Counted from the stretch's first letter, positions 19,230-28,115 are shown. The stretch: 40,492 bases of DNA from Chromatiales bacterium (GCA_024640045.1 JAHEFS010000011.1:1-40492), one strand, 5' to 3'. The notes: a model not told the origin generated them from the sequence alone. Numbers and translations are program-made.

Positions 19230-19681
19230 GAGTGCCCCGTGTGCCCAAACCCGCCTGCTCCGCGATCGCTGGCGTGAAACTCGTCGACAAGTTCCCATTC
19301 CGTTCGAACCACCGGCAGGAATACCAGCTGTGCGATCCGCGCTCCGACCTCGACCGTAAACGGCCGATCCGAGCGGTTCCAGCAAGAGACGAAAACCTGT
19401 CCCTGATAATCACTGTCGATCAACCCCACGAGGTTGCCCAGAACGATACCATGCTTGTGCCCCATCCCGGACCTCGGCAGGATCACCGCGGCCAGGTCCG
19501 GGTCAGCGATATACATGGCGAACCCCGTCGGGATGAGAACTGTCTCACCGGGGGCAACGGTAAGCGTGTGTTCGACACAGGCCCTGAGGTCCATTCCGGC
19601 CGAGCCCGCGGTAGCGGGCTCAGGCAACGGGATTTCCTTGCCCAAGCGCGAATCGAAAATTCTGATCTGAATCGACTTCAC
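19226..19681 (-). CDS. dut: Deoxyuridine 5'-triphosphate nucleotidohydrolase
   Basis: 151 residues with all five trimeric dUTPase motifs: [37 protein letters not shown] and the C-terminal glycine-rich [10 protein letters not shown] that closes the active site. It hydrolyses dUTP to dUMP and pyrophosphate, keeping uracil out of DNA and feeding thymidylate synthesis. Coupled to algC by ATGA. In related genomes coaBC sits directly upstream; here the upstream 176 nt is non-coding and radC is divergent. Confidence 0.97.
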   Translation of the reverse strand: MKSIQIRIFDSRLGKEIPLPEPATAGSAGMDLRACVEHTLTVAPGETVLIPTGFAMYIADPDLAAVILPRSGMGHKHGIVLGNLVGLIDSDYQGQVFVSCWNRSDRPFTVEVGARIAQLVFLPVVRTEWELVDEFHASDRGAGGFGHTGHS

Positions 19682-19753
19682 ATCGTACCTTCCATGGCCA
19701 GGAACCAGCGTCCATCACGAAGACCCACATCATAACAAGCAAAGAAGGATTAC

Positions 19754-19796
19754 GCTCACGGTGAGCCTTGCTCCGCTGCCCGTTGGGCGAGCGGAG
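19754..19796. promoter_or_regulatory. Two adjacent inverted repeats between dut and radC
   Basis: GCTCACGGTGAGC (19754-19766) is a six-pair palindrome with a one-base centre. CTCCGCT-GCCC-gtt-GGGCG-AGCGGAG (19771-19796) is an 11-pair stem with one bulge. Both lie in the 176-nt gap between the divergent dut and radC starts. There is no T-run, so they are not simple terminators. Operators or a mobile-repeat remnant are possible. Confidence 0.45.
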
Positions 19797-19857
19797 TAAC
19801 CCCGCCGGGGCTTGTCCTTACAGCGTGCGGCGGATTTGTCCGATCGCGCTTTGAAAG

Positions 19858-20481
19858 ATGATGGTCGAAGATGGCGTCATGAAAACCCGCAGCGACCTTG
19901 AACTCCTGGCCGCGCTGATCGAAGACGAACGGCCCGGCGGCGACGCGTTGTCAGAAGCAGAACAATTGCTGTTGCGGCATGGTGGCTTGCGGAACCTGTT
20001 CAGCACTGCCCAGTGCCAGGCGCCGGCGGAAGACCGAGGCTTGCGCCGAGTAGCAGCAGCGGCTGAACTCTGCCGCCGCCGCTTGCTGGAGAGACTGACG
20101 CGCGGGGATGCCCTGACCAGCCCGGCCAGCACACTGGAGTACCTGCAGTCCTGGTTGCAGGATCGGCGGCGGGAAGTGTTCACGGTGCTGTTCCTCGATA
20201 CCCGCCACCGGGTCATCACGGCGGAAGAGCTATTTCAGGGCTCGATAGATGGCGCCTGCGTCTATCCCCGCGTCGTTGCGGAGCGCGCTCTGATCCTGGG
20301 AGCAGCAGCCGTGATCGTGGCGCACAACCATCCCTCAGGCGTCGCCGAGCCCAGCCTGGCGGACCAGGCCATCACCCGCCGGCTCAAAGAGGCGCTCTGC
20401 CTGCTGGAAATCCGGCTTCTGGATCACTTTATCGTCGGTGATGGCGAGCCGGTCTCGATGGCCGATCGCGGCATGCTCTGA
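19858..20481 (+). CDS. radC: RadC-family JAB/MPN domain protein
   Basis: 207 residues; MMVEDG at 19858 or MKTRSD seven codons later could be the start. The C-terminal MPN/JAMM motif is complete: E in the EELFQGSIDG segment, HNHPSGVAEPSLAD, then the RLLDHFIVGDGEPVSMADRG end. The N-terminal region is shorter than in E. coli RadC (222 residues): the usual leader helix is missing and the helix-hairpin-helix part is degenerate. The fold predicts a metal-binding hydrolase, but the cellular role is unsettled and the old DNA-repair name is doubtful. It lies 128 nt upstream of rpmB, as in many gammaproteobacteria. Confidence 0.9.
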   Translation: MMVEDGVMKTRSDLELLAALIEDERPGGDALSEAEQLLLRHGGLRNLFSTAQCQAPAEDRGLRRVAAAAELCRRRLLERLTRGDALTSPASTLEYLQSWLQDRRREVFTVLFLDTRHRVITAEELFQGSIDGACVYPRVVAERALILGAAAVIVAHNHPSGVAEPSLADQAITRRLKEALCLLEIRLLDHFIVGDGEPVSMADRGML

Positions 20482-20540
20482 AAATCAGCAGAACTGCCCG
20501 CCGGACCGCGTCAATGTCGCGTGTTTGAGGCATCCTGGCC

Positions 20541-20569
20541 TTGCAAGCCGGGCCTGCTTGATGTATAAA
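20541..20569 (+). promoter_or_regulatory. Sigma-70-type promoter for rpmB-rpmG
   Basis: TTGCAA at 20541-20546 and TATAAA at 20564-20569 with a 17-nt spacer, an almost ideal sigma-70 promoter. Transcription would start near 20576, giving a leader of about 35 nt before rpmB, which fits strong ribosomal-protein expression. Confidence 0.7.
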
Positions 20570-20609
20570 GTGCGCCCTTCATTAGCACCTGAGTTGACGG
20601 GAAGGTCCC

Positions 20610-20846
20610 ATGTCCAGAGTATGTCAGGTTACCGGCAAACGGCCGGTCACCGGAAACAACGTGTCGCACTCGAATATCAAGAGTAAGCGGCGCTTTTTGC
20701 CCAACCTGCACAACCACCGTTTTTGGGTGGAAAGTGAAAACCGTTGGGTCAAGCTTCGCGTGTCCACCAAGGGCCTGCGCATCATCGACAAGAAAGGCAT
20801 TGACGCCGTTCTGAAAGACATGCGCGCCCGCGGCCAACGCGTTTAA
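20610..20846 (+). CDS. rpmB: 50S ribosomal protein L28
   Basis: 78 residues, near-identical in pattern to E. coli L28: [16 protein letters not shown] at the start, [19 protein letters not shown] in the middle and [14 protein letters not shown] at the end. Part of the large subunit near the E site. GGGAAGG lies just before the ATG. The zinc-type second CxxC pair is absent, as usual for this class. Followed 14 nt later by rpmG. Confidence 0.99.
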   Translation: MSRVCQVTGKRPVTGNNVSHSNIKSKRRFLPNLHNHRFWVESENRWVKLRVSTKGLRIIDKKGIDAVLKDMRARGQRV

Positions 20847-20860
20847 CGGAGAATTGCACC

Positions 20861-21028
20861 ATGGCCAAATCAGCACGTGACAAGATCCGCCTGGTGTCGT
20901 CTGCCGGCACCGGCCATTTCTATACCACCGACAAGAACAAGAAAAACACCCCGGGGAAGATGGAAATCAAGAAATACGATCCGGTCGTGCGCAAGCACGT
21001 CATGTACAAGGAAGGCAAGATCAAGTAA
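20861..21028 (+). CDS. rpmG: 50S ribosomal protein L33
   Basis: 55 residues ([20 protein letters not shown] onward, ending MYKEGKIK). This is the cysteine-free L33 form that needs no zinc. GGAG lies nine bases before the ATG. It is the second gene of the rpmB-rpmG operon and is followed by a strong terminator 23 nt after the stop. Confidence 0.99.
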   Translation: MAKSARDKIRLVSSAGTGHFYTTDKNKKNTPGKMEIKKYDPVVRKHVMYKEGKIK

Positions 21029-21051
21029 TCCTGCCGCACTCCTGTCGTTCA

Positions 21052-21079
21052 AAACCCGCCCTGGTGGCGGGTTTTTTTA
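21052..21079 (+). terminator. Rho-independent terminator after rpmG
   Basis: AAACCCGCC, a five-base loop CTGGT, GGCGGGTTT and further Ts: a nine-pair GC-rich stem followed by a T-run. It ends the rpmB-rpmG transcript and overlaps the last codon and stop of the convergent hydantoinase-like gene, so it may serve both directions. Confidence 0.92.
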
Positions 21080-23053
21080 TTGCTTTCGGCTCAACAGCAG
21101 GTTGCCCCATTTATCGACCCGCAATGACCAGCCAGGCGCCAGCCAGGAAGTCGCAACCTGCTCGGTGATGATGGCCGGGCCCGCGGTCGTGAAACCGGGC
21201 GCCAGGCTGGCTCGCTCCAGCAAGGGAACAAGTTTTTTCAGATCTGCCGAGTACACTTGCCGCTGAACCGGCTCGGCTGTGGTGACCATGATGGCTTCAG
21301 CGGAACGGACCAATGCCGTTGCTCTGGCCGAGAGCCGCAGATTTACCAGTTCGACGGGCAACTCCAGCCGGTGTCCACAGGCCGCTTCATGCGCCTCGTG
21401 AAACCGCTCTGTGTGGTCTTCGCCCGGCTCGAAATCCAGCAGGAAAGTGGCGCTTTGACCGCGGTAACGCAATTCCAGCTGCCGCCGGAAGGTCATTTCA
21501 TCTTCCGCTACACCTTCTTCGACCAATTGTTCTCTGGCCAGGGCCCGCAGGTTTTCAAACGGACCCGATAGCTCAACGTCCGGCGACTGGGCGAGCAGTC
21601 CCGGCATTGCCCGAGAGAGGTCTCGCCCGGGTTCACTGGCCAACATTCCTTCGGCAGAAAGCACACCTGCCCGCGCGGGCAGCATGACGGCACGCATATC
21701 CAGTAGCTCCGCCAGTTCACAAGCGTGCAACCCCCCTGCTCCGCCGAAGCTGAAAAGTGTGTACTGGCGCGGATCGTGACCGCGTTCGACCGAGATCACC
21801 CGTAATGCACGGGCCATGTGTTCATTTGCCAGCCGGATGACTCCGCGGGCCGCTTCCAGCCGGTCACAGCCCAGTTGACTGGCCAGAGCGTCCAGCGCGC
21901 TGGCGGCGGGTGCCTTGTCCAGCGGCAGGTACCCCCCAAGCAAAGTTTCGGCCGGAATGCGGCCCAGCACCAGATTGGCGTCTGTGACCGTGGCCAGAGT
22001 GCCGCCCCGGTCATAACAGGCAGGTCCCGGGGCGGCACCTGCTGACTCCGGACCCACCATCAACAGGCCCCCGGCATCGACACGCGCGATCGAACCACCA
22101 CCCGCACCGATGGTGTGGATATCGACGGATGCGATCATCAGGGGCCAGTCACCGACTCGGCACTGGTGGCTGAGCGGTATTTCTCCTTCGAGCAGCGCCA
22201 CATCCGTGGAAGTCCCGCCCATGTCGAAGGTCAACAGCCGCTCGACCCCGGTGATCTGGCCGCTCAACCGCGCCGCCGCCAGCCCCCCGGCCGGACCCGA
22301 CAGAAGCAATCTTGCCGCCTGCTGTGCGGCCTGTTCGGCCTGGATCGTGGTACCGGAAGATTGCATGACGGAAATGCCCGCTTGAGGAATGCGGCTGGAA
22401 AGCTTTTTCAGGTAACGGGAAATGATTGGGCCAACGGAAGCATTGAGCCACGTCGCAATGCCCCGCTCATATTCGCGCAACTCGGGCAACACTTCGCTGG
22501 ACAATGAAACGAACCAGCGCTCACCCAGCAAACGGGCAATCCGTTGTTCCTCGGCAGGGCACAGAAAGGAAAACAACAGATTGACCGCCACGGCTTCCGG
22601 CCGGAGTTGCTCGAGACGCTCCCTGAGCTCAATAAGCTCCGTATCGGACGCCACGGCCAGCCTGTCGCCGTCAGCGGTTATACGCGTCGTCACTTCCAGG
22701 CACATCTCTGCGGGCACGGGCGGCGGCGTTGCCGGCTGACACAGCTGATAGACGTGCTCACGATTTTGCCGGCCCAGGCTGAGCACGTCTGCAAAACCGG
22801 CACTGGTGACGTAGGCCACCTTTGCGCCCTTACCTTCCAGCACGGCATTGGTCCCCACGGTGGTGCCATGAACGACCAGGCTGACCCGATCCGCAACCCC
22901 CAGGCGGTCGAGACCCTCAAAAATGGCCCGGGAAGGATCGTCAGGTGTGGAAAGGACCTTGCAATGGCGAAGGCGTCCGTCTTTCAGGACGACCACATCG
23001 GTGAATGTACCGCCGGTATCGATTCCGGCGAGGATGGCTGGATTGGATGTCAC
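21077..23053 (-). CDS. Hydantoinase/oxoprolinase subunit A-type protein
   Basis: 658 residues from the GTG at 23053. The ATPase core is intact: IDTGGTFTDVVV at the N-terminus, HGTTVGTNAVLEGKGAKVA, TFDMGGTSTDVAL near the middle, GAGGGSIARVD and FSFGGAGGLHA. HyuA/AcxA/OplA relatives use ATP to activate cyclic imides, 5-oxoproline or acetone, normally with a B subunit. No hyuB is next to it: rpmG lies downstream and mutM diverges upstream 60 nt away. The N-terminal 140 residues of the longer reading frame are antisense to mutM and not real. Substrate unknown. Confidence 0.85.
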   Translation of the reverse strand: MTSNPAILAGIDTGGTFTDVVVLKDGRLRHCKVLSTPDDPSRAIFEGLDRLGVADRVSLVVHGTTVGTNAVLEGKGAKVAYVTSAGFADVLSLGRQNREHVYQLCQPATPPPVPAEMCLEVTTRITADGDRLAVASDTELIELRERLEQLRPEAVAVNLLFSFLCPAEEQRIARLLGERWFVSLSSEVLPELREYERGIATWLNASVGPIISRYLKKLSSRIPQAGISVMQSSGTTIQAEQAAQQAARLLLSGPAGGLAAARLSGQITGVERLLTFDMGGTSTDVALLEGEIPLSHQCRVGDWPLMIASVDIHTIGAGGGSIARVDAGGLLMVGPESAGAAPGPACYDRGGTLATVTDANLVLGRIPAETLLGGYLPLDKAPAASALDALASQLGCDRLEAARGVIRLANEHMARALRVISVERGHDPRQYTLFSFGGAGGLHACELAELLDMRAVMLPARAGVLSAEGMLASEPGRDLSRAMPGLLAQSPDVELSGPFENLRALAREQLVEEGVAEDEMTFRRQLELRYRGQSATFLLDFEPGEDHTERFHEAHEAACGHRLELPVELVNLRLSARATALVRSAEAIMVTTAEPVQRQVYSADLKKLVPLLERASLAPGFTTAGPAIITEQVATSWLAPGWSLRVDKWGNLLLSRKQ

Positions 23054-23113
23054 GCGTGAATTTTTTCCGCTGTTTGCCGTATTGTATGGCCCTTCATAGT
23101 CAGAGACACCTGC

Positions 23114-23923
23114 ATGCCCGAGTTGCCCGAAGTCGAAACCACCTGCCGGGGGATTGCCCCGCACCTCGAGGGAGCAACGATCACGGCCATCGAGATCCGT
23201 AATCCGCGGCTGCGTTGGCCCATTCCCGAGTCTGTCCAGCAGGCCTGCGGCCACCCGGTAATGGCGGTCCGGCGGCGAGCCAAGTACATCATCATCGAGG
23301 TGGCAGGTGGAGCCCTGCTGCTGCACCTGGGCATGTCGGGCTCTGTGCGCGTTTTGCTGGAAGCGGCAACCCCCCGCAAGCATGACCATTTCGACCTGGT
23401 CACACCGCATGCCATCGTGCGGTATTGCGATCCCCGTCGGTTCGGCTCGTTTACGTGGTGCGATACCCCGATAGAAAGTCACCCGCTACTGGCGGCCCTG
23501 GGCCCCGAGCCCTTGTCGGACGCGTTCAGCGGCGACCACTTGTACAAGCGGGCCCGGGGGCGCAGAGCCGCCGTCAAGAATTTCATCATGGATGGCCGCA
23601 TCGTCGTCGGCGTCGGCAACATCTACGCCTCTGAAGCCCTGTTCATGGCAGGAATCCACCCGGCGCGCCCGGCCGGAAGAATCTCTCGGGCCCGTTATGC
23701 GGGGCTTGCCGGAGCGATCCGGGATGTCCTGGCCCGCGCCATTCGCCAAGGGGGAACAACGCTGCGGGATTTCAGCGGGGCGGGCGGTACCCCTGGATAT
23801 TTTGCCCAGGAATTACTCGCTTACGAACGGGAGGGACAACCCTGCCTGCAGTGCGGGGCGACCATCCACCGGCGCGTCATCGGGCAACGCTCCAGTTACT
23901 ACTGCCCGGCTTGCCAGCGCTGA
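23114..23923 (+). CDS. mutM: Formamidopyrimidine-DNA glycosylase (Fpg)
   Basis: 269 residues. After removal of Met, catalytic Pro1 and Glu2 are in place (PELPEVETTCRG). The DNA-contact lysine is in RRRAKYIII, the helix-two-turn-helix in VGVGNIYASEALF, and the C-terminal zinc finger is C-x2-C and C-x2-C (CLQC and CPAC). It removes 8-oxoguanine and formamidopyrimidines and cuts the abasic strand by beta,delta-elimination. It shares a 60-nt gap with the divergent hydantoinase-like gene. Confidence 0.98.
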   Translation: MPELPEVETTCRGIAPHLEGATITAIEIRNPRLRWPIPESVQQACGHPVMAVRRRAKYIIIEVAGGALLLHLGMSGSVRVLLEAATPRKHDHFDLVTPHAIVRYCDPRRFGSFTWCDTPIESHPLLAALGPEPLSDAFSGDHLYKRARGRRAAVKNFIMDGRIVVGVGNIYASEALFMAGIHPARPAGRISRARYAGLAGAIRDVLARAIRQGGTTLRDFSGAGGTPGYFAQELLAYEREGQPCLQCGATIHRRVIGQRSSYYCPACQR

Positions 23924-24024
23924 TCGCTCCCCGGCGAAAAGTACGGGTACACGCAAACCGCGCAAAGGACTATGATGCCGTACGAGAGCGACATCGTCTG
24001 ATCTGACTCAGCAGGAGCAAACTC

Positions 24025-25158
24025 GTGAAAAAGGCAACTCTGGCCGTCCACGCCGGCTCTGCGCGTGAGCGCAACATGGGCGGAATTAACTCACCCATTC
24101 TGACTTCCAGCGCCATCGAGTACCTCGATGATACCGAGGTCCGTTACCCGCGTTATTTCAACACCTTCAACCAACAGGTAGTCGCGGCCAAGCTGTGCGC
24201 CCTGGAAGGAGCGCCCGACGGTCTGGTAACCAGTTCTGGTATGGCGGCCATCTCAAGCATCATGATGGGGCTGCTGCACCCCGGCGAACACGCCATCATC
24301 ATGGAAGGAATGTATGGCGGGACCCACAGCCTCGTGACGACCGAGTTTCGTCGCCTGGGGATCGAATACAGCATCAGCTCGGGTGAGCCCGATGACATCC
24401 GCGCGCAGATCAGACCGAATACCCGCCTGCTGTTCGTGGAATCACCCACCAATCCCCTGCTACGGGTGATCGATCTCGCGGCCGTTGCCGAAATCACGCA
24501 CCAACATGGCATCGTCAACGCCATCGATAACACGTTCGCCACCCCGATCCTGCAAAACCCGCTGAGCCTGGGTTTCGACCTGGTCATGCACAGCGGCACC
24601 AAGTACCTGGGCGGACACAGCGACCTGTGCTGCGGCGCCCTGTTGGGCTCGGAAGCGCTGATCGAACGTATCCGCAACCATGCCCTGATGCACGGCGGCA
24701 GCCTCAATGCGCAAGAATGCTACCTGCTGGAACGCAGCCTGAAGACCCTGGACCTGCGGGTTAGGCGGCAAAGTGAAAACGCCCTGATCGTGGCGCACGA
24801 CCTGCTGGAGGTGCCAGGCATCGTGCGCGTGAACTACCCCGGACTGCCCTCACACCCTGGCCACGACATTGCAGTGCGACAGATGACCGGATTCGGCGGA
24901 ATGTTATCGTTCGAACTCGACCCTGCGATCGACCCTGTGCGGTTTCTGCGTGCCCTGCAGTGGATTCCCTGTGCCATCAGCCTTGGCGGCGTCGAGACTT
25001 TGCTGTGCCAGCCAGTGGCGACCTCGCATGCGCGCATGGAACTGGGCGAAAGAGAACGCCTGGGAATCACCCCCCAGTTGATCAGGGTTTCAGTGGGTAT
25101 CGAAGATGTGGGGGATATCGTGGAGGAAGTGGTCACCGCCATCCAGGAAGCGGCTTGA
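24025..25158 (+). CDS. Trans-sulfuration PLP enzyme (cystathionine gamma-synthase/lyase family)
   Basis: 377 residues starting at GTG with AGGAG seven bases upstream. PLP Lys193 is in MHSGTKYLGGHSD; Asp168 in AIDNTFATP holds the pyridine nitrogen, and YGGTHSLV (Tyr97) stacks on the ring. The usual YSRxxNP segment reads YFNTFNQ, so the phosphate-binding arginine from the neighbouring subunit is replaced by Asn46; this variant occurs in a recognised subfamily. Candidates are cystathionine lyase, methionine gamma-lyase or a synthase; sequence alone does not decide. It stands alone. Confidence 0.85.
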   Translation: MKKATLAVHAGSARERNMGGINSPILTSSAIEYLDDTEVRYPRYFNTFNQQVVAAKLCALEGAPDGLVTSSGMAAISSIMMGLLHPGEHAIIMEGMYGGTHSLVTTEFRRLGIEYSISSGEPDDIRAQIRPNTRLLFVESPTNPLLRVIDLAAVAEITHQHGIVNAIDNTFATPILQNPLSLGFDLVMHSGTKYLGGHSDLCCGALLGSEALIERIRNHALMHGGSLNAQECYLLERSLKTLDLRVRRQSENALIVAHDLLEVPGIVRVNYPGLPSHPGHDIAVRQMTGFGGMLSFELDPAIDPVRFLRALQWIPCAISLGGVETLLCQPVATSHARMELGERERLGITPQLIRVSVGIEDVGDIVEEVVTAIQEAA

Positions 25159-25221
25159 GCCCACCCGATCCGTCAGCGTCTACGGATATTCAGACAGTGC
25201 TGCGCGCGTTTCTGCCGGGGC

Positions 25222-25434
25222 TCATCCACCGCCCGCTGCTTTTTCGAGCTCTTCTTCCATGCGCTTCTGGCGCTCCTCATCGTTTTTCAGATACTCATCC
25301 TGGTACGTTTCGGCTTTTCTCAGGATTTTGACCTGATCGCCAATGAAACTCTCTTCCGCGGGAACCGGATCAGGTTCGGGCATGAAATAAAGCACTGCCA
25401 GCAACACGAGAATCAGAATGATCATGAAGCGCAT
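25222..25434 (-). CDS. Small membrane protein, 70 residues
   Basis: Starts at the ATG at 25434 with AGGAG eight bases upstream. One N-terminal membrane helix (MRFMIILILVLLAVLYFMPE) is followed by a short linker and a highly charged helix (KNDEERQKRMEEELEKAAGG), so a membrane-tethered coiled-coil peptide is likely. It is 38 nt downstream of tdk on the same strand, probably co-transcribed. Family not recognised. Confidence 0.65.
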   Translation of the reverse strand: MRFMIILILVLLAVLYFMPEPDPVPAEESFIGDQVKILRKAETYQDEYLKNDEERQKRMEEELEKAAGGG

Positions 25435-25472
25435 ATCGTCTCTCCTGGTGAGTGCATCCCCCCTTGCGAGCC

Positions 25473-26126
25473 TCAAAGCAACGGGGGGCTGTTGTTTTCG
25501 TCTGCTTCCGAATCATCCGTCGGAAGTTCGATAAATTTGATTCTTTTTCCGCCACTGAAAACGCTTTTGAATTCCTTACGGCTGACCGACACATACCGGT
25601 CATTGCCCCCGATCTCGATTTGGGATCCTTCCTTCAGGGCATACCCATTTTCATCGACCCGAACCACCATGGTGGCTTTTCGTCCGGTATGGCAGATGGT
25701 CTTGAGTTCGTCCAACTCATCCGCCCAGGCCAGCAGATACTTGCTGCCTTCGAACAACTCCCCCTGGAAGTCGGTGCGCAGCCCGAAACACAGCACCGGA
25801 ATGTTCAGCTCGTCCACCACCTCGGTCAGCTGGTAGACCTGGTCGCGAGTGAGAAATTGGCTTTCATCCACCAGTACGCAATGAATGTTTCGCTTCTCCA
25901 GTTGCGAGCGGGTCATTTCGAGCAGGTCATCCCCGCCGTCGAAAGTCAGCGCCGGGGACTTGAGGCCGATGCGTGACTGGATGACTCCCACCTCGTAGCG
26001 ATCATCCAGCCTGGGCGTGAACAGCAGCGGGTTCATGCCCCGCTCCCGATAGTTGTGCGCAGACTGCAGCAAAGCCGTCGTTTTGCCGGCGTTCATCGAA
26101 GAGTAATAGAAATAGAGCTTAGCCAT
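25473..26126 (-). CDS. tdk: Thymidine kinase
   Basis: 217 residues from the ATG at 26126. P-loop [12 protein letters not shown] at 11-22, Walker B-like VLVDESQFL with catalytic Glu88, and the lasso segment [16 protein letters not shown] that covers the nucleoside. It phosphorylates thymidine to dTMP. In most bacterial relatives the lasso is held by a zinc site; here E. coli ICFCGRK becomes ICHTGRK and SVCRKH becomes SVSRKE, so three of four ligands are gone. Fold and catalytic residues look intact. Confidence 0.95.
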   Translation of the reverse strand: MAKLYFYYSSMNAGKTTALLQSAHNYRERGMNPLLFTPRLDDRYEVGVIQSRIGLKSPALTFDGGDDLLEMTRSQLEKRNIHCVLVDESQFLTRDQVYQLTEVVDELNIPVLCFGLRTDFQGELFEGSKYLLAWADELDELKTICHTGRKATMVVRVDENGYALKEGSQIEIGGNDRYVSVSRKEFKSVFSGGKRIKFIELPTDDSEADENNSPPLL

Positions 26127-26314
26127 TGGTTTCACCGGATGCCATGCAGCTTTAATTTGTCAACATGAACAGCTGACCTTAGCACGATCCAATTCTCTCT
26201 GATCTGCCATGTTATTTACAGTCTGTTTCCAGAAGCGTTTTTGCCGGAACAGAGCAGACTTGCCCAAAAAGAACGGCTATACTGCCCGGCCACTGGCATT
26301 ACCGAGGCTTACGA

Positions 26315-26333
26315 CCGGTGTTTCTTACACCGG
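26315..26333. promoter_or_regulatory. Inverted repeat upstream of the methyltransferase gene
   Basis: CCGGTGT, loop TTCTT, ACACCGG: a perfect seven-pair stem 40 nt before the ATG at 26374, in the gap between the divergent tdk and methyltransferase genes (26127-26373). No T-run follows. It could be an operator or a leader hairpin. The rest of the gap shows no clear promoter. Confidence 0.45.
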
Positions 26334-26373
26334 ACATCGTGAGCAAAAGACACGATACATACCCATTGCAGAC

Positions 26374-27297
26374 ATGAATAACTCATACCGCGCCATTTGG
26401 AACGAGAGGGCCTTGACCCCGGAATCAGCGATGGCCGCCGTTGACGGCAGCAGCAACGAAGAAATACTGCGCCATACAGGGCGCTGGTCGGCTGACCAGG
26501 TCACGACGGCACTGGATATCACTGACACCGATCACGTGCTGGAATTGGGATGCGGCGTAGGCAGAATTGGCAGAGAGCTGGCAGATAGATGCGCCCACTG
26601 GACAGGCGTTGACATCTCGGAAAACATGCTGACCCACGCGAGAAAGCGACTCGTTGAGTTTGAAAACACCAGCTTCTATGCGCTGGAACGCAGTGCCTTG
26701 GACAAGGTGGACGGTGACTCCATCGATAAAGCCTATTCCATTGCGGTTTTCTGTCACATGGATAAGGAAGACCTTTATCTCTATTTACAGGACCTGCATC
26801 GTGTGGTGAAACCCGGGGGCCTGATTTTCGTTGAGACATGGAATCTCGTTCACCCGGTCGGCTGGAGGCGATGGGCGTTTGAGCCAAAGGTATGGTCCGA
26901 ATCAGATCAGACCCAACGAAAGGATGTTGGCCGCAACCAGTTTTGTACACCCGAAGAGTTCGAGTTATACGTTAGCAAGGCCGGGTTCGAGGTGCTTGCC
27001 AATTACCACGAATCTCAATCGCTCCAGATCGTTGCAGGCAAAGGCCTGAGCGAAACCGCGATTGCCGGCCAGGTCGCGCGATTGCGCACTCACAAAAGTG
27101 AGATAGCGTACTCACCACTTTATGCCGAACTGTACGCACAGTTCGTCGACGTTATTTTTGGCGTCCAGCATGCTCGGGACATGTTTCTCTTCATGCAGGA
27201 ACATGCTGACACTCCGGAGGTGGCGCTTTATCAACCCTATGTGCTCTCGTTATGGCATAAAAACTCTGAATTGTGGGGCGAAATCCCCACTCCGTAG
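26374..27297 (+). CDS. Class I SAM-dependent methyltransferase
   Basis: 307 residues from the ATG at 26374; the longer reading frame back to 26209 has non-coding composition. SAM motif I is VLELGCGVGRIGREL (about 54-68), motif II VDISENML, and the post-I region ends with RVVKPGGLIFVETWN. The C-terminal 120 residues are family-specific, with no transmembrane part. The substrate is unknown, but the polysaccharide deacetylase gene 2 nt downstream suggests a sugar or glycan. It has no clear ribosome site and looks slightly lower in GC than its neighbours, both consistent with acquisition. Confidence 0.8.
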   Translation: MNNSYRAIWNERALTPESAMAAVDGSSNEEILRHTGRWSADQVTTALDITDTDHVLELGCGVGRIGRELADRCAHWTGVDISENMLTHARKRLVEFENTSFYALERSALDKVDGDSIDKAYSIAVFCHMDKEDLYLYLQDLHRVVKPGGLIFVETWNLVHPVGWRRWAFEPKVWSESDQTQRKDVGRNQFCTPEEFELYVSKAGFEVLANYHESQSLQIVAGKGLSETAIAGQVARLRTHKSEIAYSPLYAELYAQFVDVIFGVQHARDMFLFMQEHADTPEVALYQPYVLSLWHKNSELWGEIPTP

Positions 27298-27299
27298 TC

Positions 27300-28115
27300 A
27301 TGCCAGATACCTTGCCGGTCGTTCTGACCTACCACTCACAAAACATCGGAAGTCACACAGCAGCAGATAACGACCACGTGGCTCTGAGGGAGGACCTGGA
27401 AGCCCTCCACCAAGCGGGGATCCGTATCGTTCCCCTGTCTCGAGTGGTGGACTGGCTGGACGGGCCGAGTGCAGACGAGGGGGCCATGGTATGCCTGAGC
27501 TTTGACGATGGTTGTGATTTCGATTTTCGTGACCTGGAGTGGCCAGGCGTAGGTGTGCAGCGCAGCATGCTGGGCATCCTGCAGGACTTTCGTTCGCGTC
27601 ACGGCGCATCGGCCCAGCCTGGTCTTCATGCAACCACCTTTGTCATCGCCTCTCCGGAAGCCCGTAGCGTCATCGACCGCGGCTCCCTGTTTGGCCGGGA
27701 CTGGATCCGGGACGATTGGTGGAGCGCAGCGATTGCCTCGGGCCTCATCTCGGTCGGGAACCACGGCTGGGATCATAACCATCCAGACCTGCCCGAGGAA
27801 ACGGGACCGCGCGGCGGATTCAAGACAATCTCCAACCGGGCGCTGTGCGAAAGCCAGGTGGTTCGGGCAGCCCGCTACATCGAAGCGACCGCCGGGGAGT
27901 GGCCAGAACTGTTCGCCTACCCCTTCGGCGAATCCAGCGAATACATCCGGGACGTCTTCTTTCCAGAGTTCACTAGCCTGCATGGCTGCCGTGCGGCGTT
28001 TGGCACCGAGCCGGGTCCCGTCACCCGCTCCAGCAACCGCTGGAACCTGCCCCGTTATGTTTGCGGACGCGACTGGTCTTCACCAGAGGAGTTGATCAGC
28101 CTCATCCGGGCATGA
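27300..28115 (+). CDS. Polysaccharide deacetylase (NodB-fold) protein
   Basis: 271 residues with no signal peptide, starting 2 nt after the methyltransferase stop. It opens with VVLTYHS, as in PgaB-type deacetylases. Motif 1 is LSFDDG (Asp69/Asp70), motif 2 NHGWDHNHPD with metal-binding histidines (155 and 159), and motif 3 FAYPFGE near 206-211. These are the residues for metal-dependent N- or O-deacetylation. An acceptor in the cytoplasm, such as a nucleotide- or lipid-linked sugar, is implied by the absence of a leader. Tight coupling to the methyltransferase suggests one pathway. Confidence 0.85.
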   Translation: MPDTLPVVLTYHSQNIGSHTAADNDHVALREDLEALHQAGIRIVPLSRVVDWLDGPSADEGAMVCLSFDDGCDFDFRDLEWPGVGVQRSMLGILQDFRSRHGASAQPGLHATTFVIASPEARSVIDRGSLFGRDWIRDDWWSAAIASGLISVGNHGWDHNHPDLPEETGPRGGFKTISNRALCESQVVRAARYIEATAGEWPELFAYPFGESSEYIRDVFFPEFTSLHGCRAAFGTEPGPVTRSSNRWNLPRYVCGRDWSSPEELISLIRA

